Assembly: GCA_964468475.1 (NCBI GenBank)
Contig: CAYXUL010000004.1
Coordinates: 1 to 64,000, forward strand
Direction: 5' to 3'
DNA from: JBECKX01 sp964468475
GTDB lineage: Bacteria; Zixibacteria; MSB-5A5; CAIYYT01
Length of the DNA stretch: 64,000 bases
Under the pieces are notes generated by a model. That model ran no database searches. It was given only the letters and a program-made list of their open reading frames with translations, and was not told the DNA's origin. Below, piece after piece: positions 1-10,200 of the stretch (positions are counted from its first letter, which is position 1; the number at the start of each line of letters is the position of its first letter). Position numbers and translations under genes: made by a program.

Positions 1-1346
1 TGACCCAGCCACTCGACACCCTTTGCATCGAGCAGGCCATGCTCTTTTGCATAGGGGTAATGGAAGCTCATGCCTCCCGCTCCCAAATCGAGAGACCAGC
101 GCCCACCGTAAACGTCATCAACTGTCAAAGGCAGGCTGAGCATATTCTGCTGAGAGACCGGCGTAGAAACTACTTTTCCGTCACCGTGATACTCGAAGCT
201 ATCGGGATCAAAGAAAGAGAGCTTTTCGTTGGCATAGTCAACCTTCGTCACAAGTCTGGAGAGAAAATCATACCCGAGTATGCCGTCGACTTCTATCCCT
301 AACCACTTGTCAAACAGGCTCCTGAGGTCTATTGCTGCCACTTTCTGCGCGGCGAATTCCAATCCCGTAAGGCTGAACGCGGGAAGCGTAGTGAAGGAAA
401 CATCGACCAGATTGCCCGCTCCCTGGCCCTTAATCTTGCCTTCGAGCTTCAGTCCCAGCTCCTTCGCATAGGTCTCGTCAACAACTGTTGCCCCTGCGCC
501 CGAGTCGAGCACCCACAGCCGAGACTTGCCGCCAATTTTGACCGGCAGGTAAATATGATCCTCGATATACTGAAACGGGATATCCTCCGCCGACTTGCCG
601 TTAGTGAAGTGGAAATCTTCAACATCCTTTTTGGGTGGCTCAAACAGGGATGAATCTACCGGCACGTTGATTTCGACATTGGTGAATGATATTATCTGCT
701 TCAATCCCTGAGGTAAGCTGACAGTCTCCTGGTGAAACGCGAACGGCGCTCCGTCCGCATCGCGATAGTCCGAGTACCAGGTTGTGTTTGTTCCCTCCGG
801 AGATTCAGCCACCGTCTTGAGCAGCATGAAGGAGGTTGTATCGTAGTAGTTGCTGGTGACTTCCTTGTCGATGTTGTTTGCAATCTTGACCTCATAGCAG
901 TCTTTCCCGGCTACTGTATCAATCCCCAGGTAGCTAACTGTAAATGTCTTGGAATCGCGATTCAGGTAGTCAAGATCTGCCATCTTGATCTTGACCTGCC
1001 GCTGTTTGAGCGTTTGCTCATCGCGCTGGATTTGCACCTTGCCATTTTGATCAACAACCCAGGCATAGTCGCCGTTATCGCCCGATACCTGGCTGAAGAC
1101 TTTGAGATTAACCTCCTGGCGACTCTGGATCGGTGATTGCGACCATTGAACAAATGTGCCTTCCAGCCCGGTGCCCACCAGCACCAGGTTTCCCTCCACA
1201 TGAGACGTCTTCTGGGCTTTGACCTTGTCCAAACCGCCCATTGCGTCAATATGACGATTGAGAATCTGATAAGGATCGGACAATTCTTTTCCGAGAACAC
1301 TTCCTGCAATCAGGATTGCGAGTAAGCACACCATTAACTTTCGCAT
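1..1346 (-). CDS. Secreted retropepsin-like aspartyl protease, 3' end off the window
   Basis: About 448 codons are open from an ATG at 1346 to the left window edge with no stop, so the C-terminus is missing. An SD-like GAGGTG lies about 8 nt upstream. Residues 1-19 form a signal peptide. Residues 25-240 form an outer-membrane-lipoprotein-sorting-like region typical of proteins fused to aspartyl proteases. Residues about 255-380 are a retropepsin-like domain with the catalytic DSGAGATVV at 281-289 and the later GILGYDFL strand. A second Asp-Gly-type motif (LDLGAGG) appears near the edge, suggesting a two-lobed enzyme. It should act in the periplasm or at the surface. The substrate is unknown. 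Family call is good; exact function is not known. Confidence 0.85.
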   Translation of the reverse strand, partial: MRKLMVCLLAILIAGSVLGKELSDPYQILNRHIDAMGGLDKVKAQKTSHVEGNLVLVGTGLEGTFVQWSQSPIQSRQEVNLKVFSQVSGDNGDYAWVVDQNGKVQIQRDEQTLKQRQVKIKMADLDYLNRDSKTFTVSYLGIDTVAGKDCYEVKIANNIDKEVTSNYYDTTSFMLLKTVAESPEGTNTTWYSDYRDADGAPFAFHQETVSLPQGLKQIISFTNVEINVPVDSSLFEPPKKDVEDFHFTNGKSAEDIPFQYIEDHIYLPVKIGGKSRLWVLDSGAGATVVDETYAKELGLKLEGKIKGQGAGNLVDVSFTTLPAFSLTGLEFAAQKVAAIDLRSLFDKWLGIEVDGILGYDFLSRLVTKVDYANEKLSFFDPDSFEYHGDGKVVSTPVSQQNMLSLPLTVDDVYGGRWSLDLGAGGMSFHYPYAKEHGLLDAKGVEWLG

Positions 1347-1624
1347 TGTATCACACCTCATATTGCCAGTTCTTCAAAGTCATAATATCAACCAATTCTT
1401 TACTAAGAACCAAGCTGTTCCGGCAGCCAAGTCAACTGAATTTGTGGAAGCCAAACCCCGATAGTCGTTGTTCTGCGGTTATCTACTGTTCGCGCAGTAT
1501 TCCGACAATTGGCGAAAATCCACTTATCTGCAGGCGCCTCTGATTCGTACTACCGAAGTGATTCCAAAACTCAAAATTCAATCAAAATCATGACAATGTC
1601 GTGCTCTCACAACAGGAGGTACCT

Positions 1625-1710
1625 ATGAAAGCAAGCAGGACGATAACCCCGCTGTTCGTATTCAGCCTGGCCATGGCGATGATCCTTGCGGTTTCCTTCG
1701 CAGACGCCAA
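1625..1710 (+). CDS. Start of an exported protein, cut by an assembly gap
   Basis: A strong AGGAGGT ribosome-binding site at 1613-1619 is followed by an ATG at 1625. The 28 readable codons encode a typical signal peptide: two basic residues, a hydrophobic stretch rich in Ala, Leu and Val, and a small-residue cleavage region ending near the gap. Everything after residue 28 lies in the N run, so the mature protein and its function cannot be told. The gene converges on the serine hydrolase on the other side of the gap. Confidence 0.6.
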
Positions 1711-1810
1711 NNNNNNNNNNNNNNNNNNNNNNNNNNNNNNNNNNNNNNNNNNNNNNNNNNNNNNNNNNNNNNNNNNNNNNNNNNNNNNNNNNNNNNNNNN
1801 NNNNNNNNNN
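1711..1810. other. Scaffold gap of 100 N
   Basis: Exactly 100 N, the conventional placeholder for a gap of unknown length. It removes the 3' part of the exported-protein gene on the left and of the serine hydrolase on the right. The real distance between them is unknown. Confidence 0.99.
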
Positions 1811-2483
1811 CGGGATGATTCTTGTAAGCAACATAGGTGTGGGTCATGCCCAGTGGCAAGAATATGCTGTCACGCATGAAATCACGGTAAGGAACGCCCG
1901 CTACATTCTCGATCAAATCAGCGAGCAGGACGTACCCGGAGTTGGAGTAGGAAAAGTCAGAGCCGGGTGTGAAAAGCAGGCTGTCTTGTTGATCCAGCAG
2001 CTTGACAATCGTTTCATTGGTCAGTCCCTGGCGCTCCTCTCCAAGGATATCATAGTGGTCCGGAAGCCCTGATGTATGAGTGAGCAGTTGCCTGATGGTA
2101 ACTGCACCTGCGTACTTGGGTACTTCAGCAAGGTAATTGGATGCAGCATCGTCGAAATCCAACTCCCCGTGATCCTTCAGGATCATAATTCCCATTGCCG
2201 TGAATGATTTTGCCAGGGAAGCGAGATAGAACTCAGTCTGAGGCGTTATTGGGCTATTTGTTTCCAGATCGGCCAGCCCGTACGTCTTCTCGAAGATCGT
2301 CTTCCCGTCGTGCAAAACCGCAATCACACCTCCGGGTCCATTCGCCGGCCAGGACTCTTCTGCAAGTGAGTCCAGGGCGCGTGCTGGTTCTGCCCTTTGG
2401 GCTGCGGTTACCGTTTGCGCAGAAAGAAGTCCGCAGTGGAGGTAGACTATCACTAGTATTGATGTCAGTATGGCTCGGGACAT
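1811..2483 (-). CDS. Serine hydrolase, beta-lactamase/class C-like, 3' end in gap
   Basis: About 224 residues are visible before the gap. Residues 1-22 are a signal peptide. The SxxK motif is S89-L-A-K92 and the Y-x-N motif is Y179-S-N181, both spaced as in the beta-lactamase-related serine hydrolase family (Pfam Beta-lactamase; class C enzymes, D-aminopeptidases, esterases). LLTHTSGL at about 133-140 is also diagnostic. The C-terminal third, with the HxG/KTG motif, lies in the gap. Most relatives of this type are esterases or peptidases rather than resistance enzymes, so drug resistance should not be assumed. Confidence 0.88.
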
Positions 2484-2744
2484 ATCCTTGACCTTTCATT
2501 TGAGTCCAATCTGGTCTAGGGAAGGTACGAGTATGTCTGCTTCGAGTTGCGCAATAGTGAGCCGCCCGCTCGATTTAGTAGCAGATAATTCAGTTCACGT
2601 AGTATTTCTGCCGTTCACGAACCACAACTTAAGCCGGGACCACGACCACGAAACAAATTCTGAGCAATTCCGAGATATCCTGGAGGGATGCCTTGATCCC
2701 AAGAGAGCACGACTAGGTGACAAACTGCAGCAGGACGATTTCCT

Positions 2745-3476
2745 TCACTCGACTTTCTCAGCCAGCATGATCGCATTCGTTGAAAGACGGCCGACGAGGG
2801 GTAGTCTCTTGGCAAAGAAATCGAATTCGGCGAAGTGGCTTGAAAGTCGTTCACTTCCGGTCAATCGATAGACCAGCGGCGACAACACGTGGAAGCGTGC
2901 GCGCTTTTTCACGACAAAGCCATTAGCTTCGAGGATTGAGATAATGTACGGCTCCGAGTAGAACCAAAGGGTCACCTCGCGCTTCCCGTACCGGGTGAGC
3001 ATGCGGCTTTGGCTGGCACCGTAGCCCTCGCGACCCCAATACTCTGCGCTCTCGCTTCTCTCAAACTCAAGGAGCAGGAGACCGCCCGGTTTGAGAGCAC
3101 GGGCAGATTCTTCGATCACTGCAGCCGCGTCACAGTAGTTAATCACCGAACCCACGCAGACGCACATATCAAACGACTGATCCTGGAAGGGAAGCTTCTC
3201 GGTATTGCCAAGGACGGCACCGTTGACGCCGTGAAGCGAGTTGTTAGCCAGGTCAAGGTGAATGTGGCAGGCAGCGGAGATGTCGTAAGAGTTTCCTCCC
3301 GAACCCTGGTTGAGCACGGTTTGCCAGTCTCTGCTGTGTCCATTGCCGGCATAGCGCCGAACATACCGGCGAATGCGGTGATACGTTTTCCGGTGCCATG
3401 AGTCTACCCAGCAGCCGTTGAGGTTGTTGTACTGATCACGGATGGAGTTGATATCAGCGCGAGCTTCTGCACACAC
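2745..3476 (-). CDS. Class I SAM-dependent methyltransferase
   Basis: A 243-residue soluble protein with the Methyltransf_11 pattern. A degenerate glycine-rich motif I (NQGSGG near residue 57) is followed by the acidic strand HLDLA, the segment EKLPFQDQSFDMCVCV, and the post-motif ALKPGGLLLLEFERS. The C-terminal half ends in a hydrophobic region seen in small-molecule methyltransferases. Motif I is asparagine- and serine-rich instead of the usual DxGxG, so SAM binding may be weaker or use other contacts. The substrate is unknown. It stands alone between the serine hydrolase and bacterioferritin genes. Confidence 0.75.
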   Translation of the reverse strand: MCAEARADINSIRDQYNNLNGCWVDSWHRKTYHRIRRYVRRYAGNGHSRDWQTVLNQGSGGNSYDISAACHIHLDLANNSLHGVNGAVLGNTEKLPFQDQSFDMCVCVGSVINYCDAAAVIEESARALKPGGLLLLEFERSESAEYWGREGYGASQSRMLTRYGKREVTLWFYSEPYIISILEANGFVVKKRARFHVLSPLVYRLTGSERLSSHFAEFDFFAKRLPLVGRLSTNAIMLAEKVE

Positions 3477-3726
3477 TGTTTGATCCTGTCTCTATGACGT
3501 AAATGTTGATCCGAGCCTTCGCGGCGCTGCTGCGCATGCGCGAGCAGAGTCTCCGGCGTTCGGGATTCTCTCGAATAGGCGTGCCCGAACTGTTCCAACC
3601 GCGAAGTTCTTGTACAATGAATTCTATGCAGGAAATTCGATTTTGCCAAGCGAAATTTCGGAGAAAATCGAGCCCTTCGGTCTCAATAAGTAGTGCTTTG
3701 TAAATGCGGATGAGAGCGTCGCCAAG

Positions 3727-3749
3727 CCCCCGAGCCTTCTACTCGGGGG
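3727..3749 (-). terminator. GC-rich hairpin over the bfr stop codon
   Basis: CCCCCGAG at 3727-3734 pairs with CTCGGGGG at 3742-3749 around a 7-nt loop that carries the bfr stop codon. There is no clear U-tract in the minus-strand direction, so this may be a 3' stability stem or a weak terminator. Confidence 0.4.
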
Positions 3750-4236
3750 TTGTGCCGGAGGCAAGATTTTTACTGCGCTCCATCGATTGCAGAGCCAGGT
3801 ACTTATCACCGAACTTGTCCATGGCGTCGATTTCGTTGTCGTACTGATCGTAATGGCGTTCTTCGTCGAGCACGAGTTCCTCGAAAATCTTCTTCGATGC
3901 TGAATCGGCGTTGGCGGAACACTCGTTGGCCCACTTATTGTAGTCTTTTGCGCTGCCCTCTTCCATAGACCTTCCTTTTTCCAGCATTTTGCGGACATCG
4001 GAGATTGGCTCGACTTCATTTGCGACACTCATCTTCACATCGCCACCAAGGAAGAGGATACGCTCAGCCAGCTTTTCGACGTGCAGCATCTCCTCGATAG
4101 CCGTCTTCTTGAATAGGGCGGCCAGCAAGTCATATCCCTGGTCATCGCAGAGGAAATGGAAATACATGTACTGGTGAACTGCCGCCAGCTCATCACCGAC
4201 AGCTTTGTTCAACAACTCCTGACTTTTTTCGTGCAT
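3739..4236 (-). CDS. bfr: Bacterioferritin
   Basis: The protein has 165 residues, the usual size for the family. The diiron ferroxidase residues are E16, E49-x-x-H52, E92 or E93, and E125-x-x-H128, at the same spacing as E. coli Bfr (offset by two). M50 corresponds to the heme-ligating Met52 at the subunit interface. The protein should form a 24-mer that oxidises Fe(II) and stores iron, which fits an organism making many heme proteins. A clean AAAGGAG ribosome-binding site precedes the ATG. A ferritin-like DPS protein is less likely because of the EEMLHVE pattern. Confidence 0.93.
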   Translation of the reverse strand: MHEKSQELLNKAVGDELAAVHQYMYFHFLCDDQGYDLLAALFKKTAIEEMLHVEKLAERILFLGGDVKMSVANEVEPISDVRKMLEKGRSMEEGSAKDYNKWANECSANADSASKKIFEELVLDEERHYDQYDNEIDAMDKFGDKYLALQSMERSKNLASGTTPE

Positions 4237-4460
4237 CTTATACTCCTTTACGCTCCGACAGCCGGCTCAGCGACTTCTTAAAATGAGTGCAGGCGTCGGC
4301 CGGATAAGCCATTTACAGCTTCCAATCATGTTGTAAAATTCGTCTTCGTAATCATAGCTAGTCTTGTCCAGCTAGATGAAGACTCTGTTAGGGAGATAAA
4401 ACGCAGTAAGCTCGGGAGAAGCAAGCTATTTCGGGAAACCGGATTGCCGCCGTCGGAAAA

Positions 4461-4835
4461 TCAGACTTTCTCCAACGGATCGCGGGAATACTCGCCAAGC
4501 ATCAGAGGGTTATCGTCAGGATCGGAAAAAGCGATGAACTTCATGAAACCGGGCGCCTCCATGACCTCACCGGAGAATTCGACACCTCGCGCTTTAAGAT
4601 CGGCAACGCTCTTCTCGATATCGGTGGTGCGGAAAATGATAAGCGCGTTTGCGGGATCGCTCTCCTTTAGAGTTTTGCCTCCCGGCGAAACCGTAAAACG
4701 AACCGACCCTGCACGAAATGCAAATGAATTGTCGTGCTCTTCGACGATATCAAAGCCAAGCGTTTCTATATAGAAATCTCTCGCCTTTCCAACTTCCGAG
4801 ACATTGAGAACGATGTGTGCGCATTCCAAGTCCAT
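4461..4835 (-). CDS. VOC-superfamily (glyoxalase/dioxygenase-like) protein
   Basis: A 124-residue single-unit VOC protein. It starts with HIVLNVSEVGKARDFYIETLG and ends with FIAFSDPDDNPLMLGEY, the two halves of the beta-alpha-beta-beta-beta metal-binding fold (His near residue 7 and a C-terminal Glu). Such small proteins act as glyoxalase-like isomerases, antibiotic-binding proteins or dioxygenases. The sequence does not say which. It lies 47 bp from the next gene on the same strand. Confidence 0.8.
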   Translation of the reverse strand: MDLECAHIVLNVSEVGKARDFYIETLGFDIVEEHDNSFAFRAGSVRFTVSPGGKTLKESDPANALIIFRTTDIEKSVADLKARGVEFSGEVMEAPGFMKFIAFSDPDDNPLMLGEYSRDPLEKV

Positions 4836-4882
4836 ATCTTACTCCTTATCGGTTCACGGTGCGTCTGTCTGTGGCGGTTCGC

Positions 4883-5467
4883 TCAAATTTCCCGGTCAGC
4901 GAGAACCCGCTCAATCCGCCGGTCAGGCACCAGCCAGATCAACGCTACCAGAATGTAGATGCCTATTGAGACCCAGTGTTGCCAGAAAGCAAGAACGATG
5001 GCGATAGCGTAGAGGATCGGGGACAATTTGCCTTTCCAGTCGCCCCTGATGGCTCTTTTCAATAGCGAATCGGGCCCTTGCGCAGCAATGATTCGCTGCT
5101 GCAGGATGAAGTAAGCCAGCGCGGCCATAATCAGTACCACGCCATAAACTGCGGTAGGTCGGGGCGCAAACTGGTTTTCTCCCATCCAGCCGGTCACGAA
5201 AGGTACCAGCGAGAGCCAGAACAACAGATGCAAATTCGCCCACAGAATCGGTCCGGTAACCTCGCGGCAAGTGTGCATCATGTGATGATGGTTATTCCAG
5301 TAAATAGCGAGGTAGACGAAGCTCAGGACGTAGCTGAGGAAAACGGGAAGCAGAGGCTTAAGTGCTTCCAGAGAGGCGCCATGCGGCACCTTAAGCTCCA
5401 GCACCATGATGGTGATAATAATAGCCAGCACGCCGTCGCTGAATGCCTCTAGTCTGTTCTTGCCCAA
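4883..5467 (-). CDS. TMEM175-family (DUF1211) potassium channel-like membrane protein
   Basis: A 194-residue integral membrane protein with about six transmembrane helices. The N-terminal RLEAFSDGVLAI contains the RxxxFSDG signature that defines the TMEM175/DUF1211 family. WNNHHHMMH follows in helix 3. Characterised bacterial members form tetrameric K+-selective leak channels lacking the classical TVGYG filter. The length matches bacterial members. The physiological role here is inferred. Confidence 0.85.
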   Translation of the reverse strand: MGKNRLEAFSDGVLAIIITIMVLELKVPHGASLEALKPLLPVFLSYVLSFVYLAIYWNNHHHMMHTCREVTGPILWANLHLLFWLSLVPFVTGWMGENQFAPRPTAVYGVVLIMAALAYFILQQRIIAAQGPDSLLKRAIRGDWKGKLSPILYAIAIVLAFWQHWVSIGIYILVALIWLVPDRRIERVLADREI

Positions 5468-5593
5468 TTGTAACTCAGTCGAATTGATCGTCTAATGTGA
5501 ACTAAGTAGATACCTGTTTAAGTTTACAAATTCAAGTTGCCCAGATCAATGGGAAAGCTCCGGCGCACTCCGAAGGAGCCCGAGCTTGATCTG

Positions 5594-6982
5594 TTAGGCA
5601 TTCTCCCGAAGTTTTCCCCGCGCCAGCGAAGCGAAGACTCCTCCCAGGCAGAGCACTGCAAAAACAACGAAGGCTACGTGGAGGCTGCTAACGAAAGCCT
5701 CGACGCTCTCCGGAGTGACTTCCGCTTTCCCGAGATAGAGCGCCATAATGAGCATAACAATTCCCATCGAGAACATCATTCCAACCTGGCGCACCATGCC
5801 CAGCATCGCGCCGGCAACGCCATAGTAGCGACGATCCACTGAACTCATTACTGCATTCGTATTCGGCGACGAGAATAGTCCAAAACCGATTCCCAGCACT
5901 ACCAGGCAGAATATGACATAGACAACCGACGTATCTACGCCCACAAAGACCATGAGGATCAGGGCGACAACGCTGGTCGCCATCCCCAGTGAAGCCAGTG
6001 TGCGTGGCTCGATTCGATCGGACAACTTTCCCGCATACGGTGACAGCGCCGCCTGCAGAATCGGTTGAGCTACCAGGACTGCCCCCGCTATTTCGGGCGA
6101 GAACCCCTTGGCGTTTTGCAGGTAGATGCTCAGCATAAATGCCACCGCAAAGGTCGCCGCGTAGGTGATTAGGGCAGCGAGAATTGAAAATGCGAATACG
6201 ACGTTGTACCGAAACAGATCAATGTTAAGTACCGGGCTTTCTACTCGCATCTCGTATGTCACGAATCCGGCCAAACCAATGAGTCCAACAATGAGCAGCA
6301 CAATCGCCGGCCCACCGGGCAGGGTGGAAAAGCCGTACATTGCCACTAAGAGCGACACGGCAAGCAGCAGCGAGCCTACCCAGTCGAATCTGCTGCCTTT
6401 CGCCTCGGCCCAATCACCCCTGAGAAGCACCATAGAAATCGTCAGCATGAAAGCGCCCAGCGGTAAATTGAGCCAGAAGATAAAACGCCAACTCAGGCTG
6501 CCCGTTATCAGCCCGCCAATGAACGGTCCGGTCGAGAGACCAAGGTAGACCGCTGCAATTGTCAGCCCGATAGCTTTGCCGCGCTGCTCCGGCGGCACCA
6601 CTGAGATCAGGATTGGCATTGCGGTGGCGAAAACCATTGCTGCGCCTAATCCCTGAAAGACTCGATAGACAATTACCGTTGTTCCTGACTGCGCAGTGGC
6701 ATTCAGCACCGAAGCAACCGTCAGCACAAAAAGGCCGATGACAAAAATCTTTTTTCGACCGACTATATCTGCCAGGCGGCCGAACGGAACCAGCAGGCTC
6801 GCGGCAGCGAGCAAATAGGCAGTGTTTATCCAGCCGAGAGCCACGGCGCTCAGCCCGAATTCTGAGCCTATGGAGGGCAGGGCGACATTAACCGCGGAAG
6901 ACATAAATGGCCCAATGAAGGAGGCGGTAATCGCAACCGTCAGGGCAGCTTTCGTAGATGTATTTCCGTTGGAGTTAGTCAT
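5594..6982 (-). CDS. MFS drug/solute exporter, DHA2-like
   Basis: A 462-residue polytopic protein with 12-14 predicted helices. It contains NVALPSIG in helix 1, the MFS motif A GRLADIVGRKK in loop 2-3, RVFQGLGAA in helix 4, and the motif C region LGLSTGPFIGGLI in helix 5, which marks proton-coupled antiporters of the DHA family. The start is placed at ATG 6982. The open frame runs 42 codons further upstream but encodes an atypical Arg/Cys-rich tail. The substrate is unknown. The gene is divergent from metH. Confidence 0.87.
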   Translation of the reverse strand: MTNSNGNTSTKAALTVAITASFIGPFMSSAVNVALPSIGSEFGLSAVALGWINTAYLLAAASLLVPFGRLADIVGRKKIFVIGLFVLTVASVLNATAQSGTTVIVYRVFQGLGAAMVFATAMPILISVVPPEQRGKAIGLTIAAVYLGLSTGPFIGGLITGSLSWRFIFWLNLPLGAFMLTISMVLLRGDWAEAKGSRFDWVGSLLLAVSLLVAMYGFSTLPGGPAIVLLIVGLIGLAGFVTYEMRVESPVLNIDLFRYNVVFAFSILAALITYAATFAVAFMLSIYLQNAKGFSPEIAGAVLVAQPILQAALSPYAGKLSDRIEPRTLASLGMATSVVALILMVFVGVDTSVVYVIFCLVVLGIGFGLFSSPNTNAVMSSVDRRYYGVAGAMLGMVRQVGMMFSMGIVMLIMALYLGKAEVTPESVEAFVSSLHVAFVVFAVLCLGGVFASLARGKLRENA

Positions 6983-7144
6983 GTTTCTTGTAATCAATAC
7001 GATACAAAACCAAATGCAATATCGGCACCGGAATTTATAATCACGGGCACATTTCCTCCTGTATGTGGCAGCTTTTGCCTCAGAGACTGATGCCGTCTTC
7101 CGAATCATTCAACTAGGGTCATCTGATAGCGGCATCTGCGCGAC

Positions 7145-7197
7145 GATTACCATCTCCTGGTTAAGTTCTCATGGCGAGATGGCGTAATCAGTATAAT
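7145..7197 (+). promoter_or_regulatory. Imperfect dyad plus TATAAT upstream of metH
   Basis: GATTACCATCTC (7145-7156) is the reverse complement of GAGATGG..GTAATC (7176-7189) apart from a 2-nt bulge, giving a 12-bp stem around a 19-nt centre. TATAAT follows at 7192-7197, about 57 nt before the metH ATG. The -35 spacing falls inside the dyad, so it could be an operator or an RNA stem. It does not match the SAM-I, SAH or cobalamin riboswitch consensus I know. Confidence 0.4.
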
Positions 7198-7253
7198 ATT
7201 GGGAAGAAGCTAAACCTGGGGCTTGGACTCGAAAGATTAAGGTCGAACGGAAA

Positions 7254-10200
7254 ATGGTCGAGAATAAGCAGCAAATATTGTCGCGGCTCATGAAAGAGCG
7301 CATTCTCGTGCTTGACGGTGCGATGGGCACGGCTATTCAAGGCCTCAGGTTGAATGAAGACAACTTCCGAGGCACTCGTTTTATCCATCACCCTGTAGAC
7401 CTCCTGGGCAACAATGACTTGCTTTGCCTGACTCGGCCGGAGGCGATCGCAGAAATTCACCGCGGTTATCTGGAAGCTGGTGCGGACATCATCTCCACGA
7501 ACACCTTCAACGGAACGTCAATCTCCCAATCCGATTATCAGACTGCGAATCTGGCCTACGAGATCAATGTTACCGCAGGCAGGATCGCCAGAAAGATGTG
7601 TGATAAATTTACGGCGCAGAATCCGAGCAAACCTCGATTCGTAGCCGGCTCTCTTGGACCGACGAACAAAACATGCTCACTCTCTCCCAAAGTCAATGAT
7701 CCCGGCTTTCGTAACGTGACTTTCGAGGAAATGCGGGACGCTTACCGCGAACAAGCTCGCGGGCTAATTGACGGCGGCGTTGATATCCTCCTGGTTGAGA
7801 CGATTTTTGATACACTCAATGCCAAGGCTGCCATCTTTGCAATCCAGGAACTGTTCGAAAAACGCAACATCGAGCTGCCGCTGTGGCTTTCGGGCACAAT
7901 TACCGATGCCAGCGGCAGGACATTATCGGGGCAAACCACGCACGCCTTCTGGATTTCAATCGAGCATGCGCAGCCACTTATTGTGGGGCTCAACTGTGCG
8001 CTTGGAGTGGAGGCACTACGCCCGTATCTTGAAGAGCTATCCCAGCACGCTGACACTTTTGTCTCTGTCTATCCCAACGCAGGTTTGCCCAACGAATTCG
8101 GCGAATATGACGACACCCCTGAGTACATGGCGCGCATACTGCGAGATTTTGCCGAGAGCGGCTACGTTAATGTTGTTGGAGGATGTTGCGGGACAACTCC
8201 GGCACACATAAAGTCAATTGCAGAGGCTGTTGCCGGGCTGCCGCCGCGACAACTGCCTGAGAAGTCGCGGCTGCCACACTTCAGCGGGCTCGAGCCACTG
8301 GTAATACGTCCCGATTCACTTTTTGTCAATATCGGCGAACGCACCAATGTCGCGGGTTCCCGTCAGTTCGCTCGACTGATTAAGAATGGTCAATTCGAGG
8401 AAGCCCTGGAAGTTGGACGTCTGCAGGTTGAGAGCGGCGCGCAGATGGTGGATGTCAACATGGACGAAGGTATGCTCGACTCGAAATCCGCCATGGTTAC
8501 CTTCCTCAAACTCATTGCATCGGAGCCCGAAATCGCAAGAGTCCCGATTGTTATCGACTCCTCCAGGTGGGAGGTGATCGAAGCGGGGCTGAAGTGCATC
8601 CAGGGTAAAGGCGTCGTCAATTCGATTTCACTGAAGGATGGGGAGAAAGAATTTCTTCGTCGTGCCAGACTGGTGAGACGTTACGGCGCAGCTGCCATCG
8701 TAATGGCATTTGATGAGGAGGGCCAGGCGGACACTTATGAGCGGAAGACTGCAATCTGCCGCCGCGCGTACAAGCTGCTTACCGAAGATGTCAATTTCCC
8801 TCCCGAGGATATCATCTTCGACCCGAATATCTTTGCGGTCGCCACGGGAATCGAGGAGCACGACAAGTATGCGGTAGATTACATCCGCGCCTGCAAAACC
8901 ATCAAGGAGGAACTGCCGCATGCTCTGGTTAGCGGCGGTGTCAGCAATCTTTCGTTCTCGTTTCGCGGGAATGATGTCGTCCGCGAGGCGATGCACTCGG
9001 TGTTCCTGTACCACGCTATCAACGCGGGAATGGACATGGGGATCGTAAATGCAGGGCAGTTGGCTATCTACGACGATATTCCTGCTGACGTGCGGGATTC
9101 CGTTGAGGATGTCGTTCTCAATCGCCGAGCAGATGCCACTAATCGCCTGCTGGCGATGGCGGAGACGGTGTCAGGAAAAGAAATCAAGAGAGAGAAGGAT
9201 ATCTCCTGGCGGGAGAAAGACGCAACGGAGAGAATCAAACATGCGCTGGTTCATGGAATTGCGGACTATATCGAAGCGGATGTAATGGAATCGCTGACCG
9301 AACTCAACGATCCCCTCAAGGTGATCGAGGGACCCATGATGAATGGGATGAATGTTGTTGGCGATCTGTTCGGGTCCGGCAGAATGTTTTTGCCACAGGT
9401 GGTGAAATCGGCACGCGTGATGAAGCGGGGAGTCGCAGTTCTCGAACCATTGATGAAGGAGTCGACCGGCAAAGGCAGCGGCTCGAAGGGTGTCATTCTC
9501 CTGGCAACAGTGAAGGGCGACGTTCACGACATCGGCAAGAACATAGTCGGCGTGGTGCTGAGCTGCAACGGCTATAAGGTGATCGATCTCGGCGTGATGG
9601 TACCTGCGCAGAAGTTGCTTGAGGTGGCGCGTGAACAGAATGCTGACATTATCGGCCTTAGCGGGCTGATCACGCCCTCGCTTGAGGAAATGGTGCATGT
9701 TGCCGGCGAGATGGAGCGGCAGCAATTTGACGTTCCACTTCTGATCGGTGGTGCTACCACCTCAGATGTTCACACCGCTGTTAAAATTGCACCGACCTAC
9801 AGCGGTATTTGTGTTCACGTAATCGATGCCTCACGTGCGGCTCCGGTAGTTGGCCAACTGCTGAACAAGAATAAACGTGCGAAATATGCGGAACGCGTGA
9901 GTGAAGCGCAGGAAGGGCTGCGATCACGGCACGAGCAGACTCAGTCAAGAAAGAGCCTGATAACACTCGAAGAAGCGCGCGCGAACAAGCCGCAGCTTGA
10001 CTGGAAATCATACGTGCCCCCAGAGCCCGCCAGCCCTGGAATCACTTGCATTGATGATTACCCGCTGGCTGAATTGAGAACTTTTATCGACTGGACGCCG
10101 TTCTTTCAGGCCTGGGAATTGTCGGGCACTTATCCGCGTATATTCGAGAGTGAGAAGGTTGGCGAGGAAGCGAGGAAGCTGTTTGATGACGCCCAATTGC

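Noticed and set aside
2470..2871. A 133-codon plus-strand ORF in the spacer between the serine hydrolase and methyltransferase
   Set aside because: It overlaps both flanking genes in antisense, has no SD and no recognisable protein features.
2745..4236. Bacterioferritin and methyltransferase as an operon
   Set aside because: The spacer of about 260 bp contains a GC-rich hairpin over the bfr stop, so separate transcripts are more likely.
7109..7253. A cobalamin or SAM riboswitch ahead of metH
   Set aside because: The leader is short and lacks the conserved B12-box or SAM-I core; only a simple dyad is visible.
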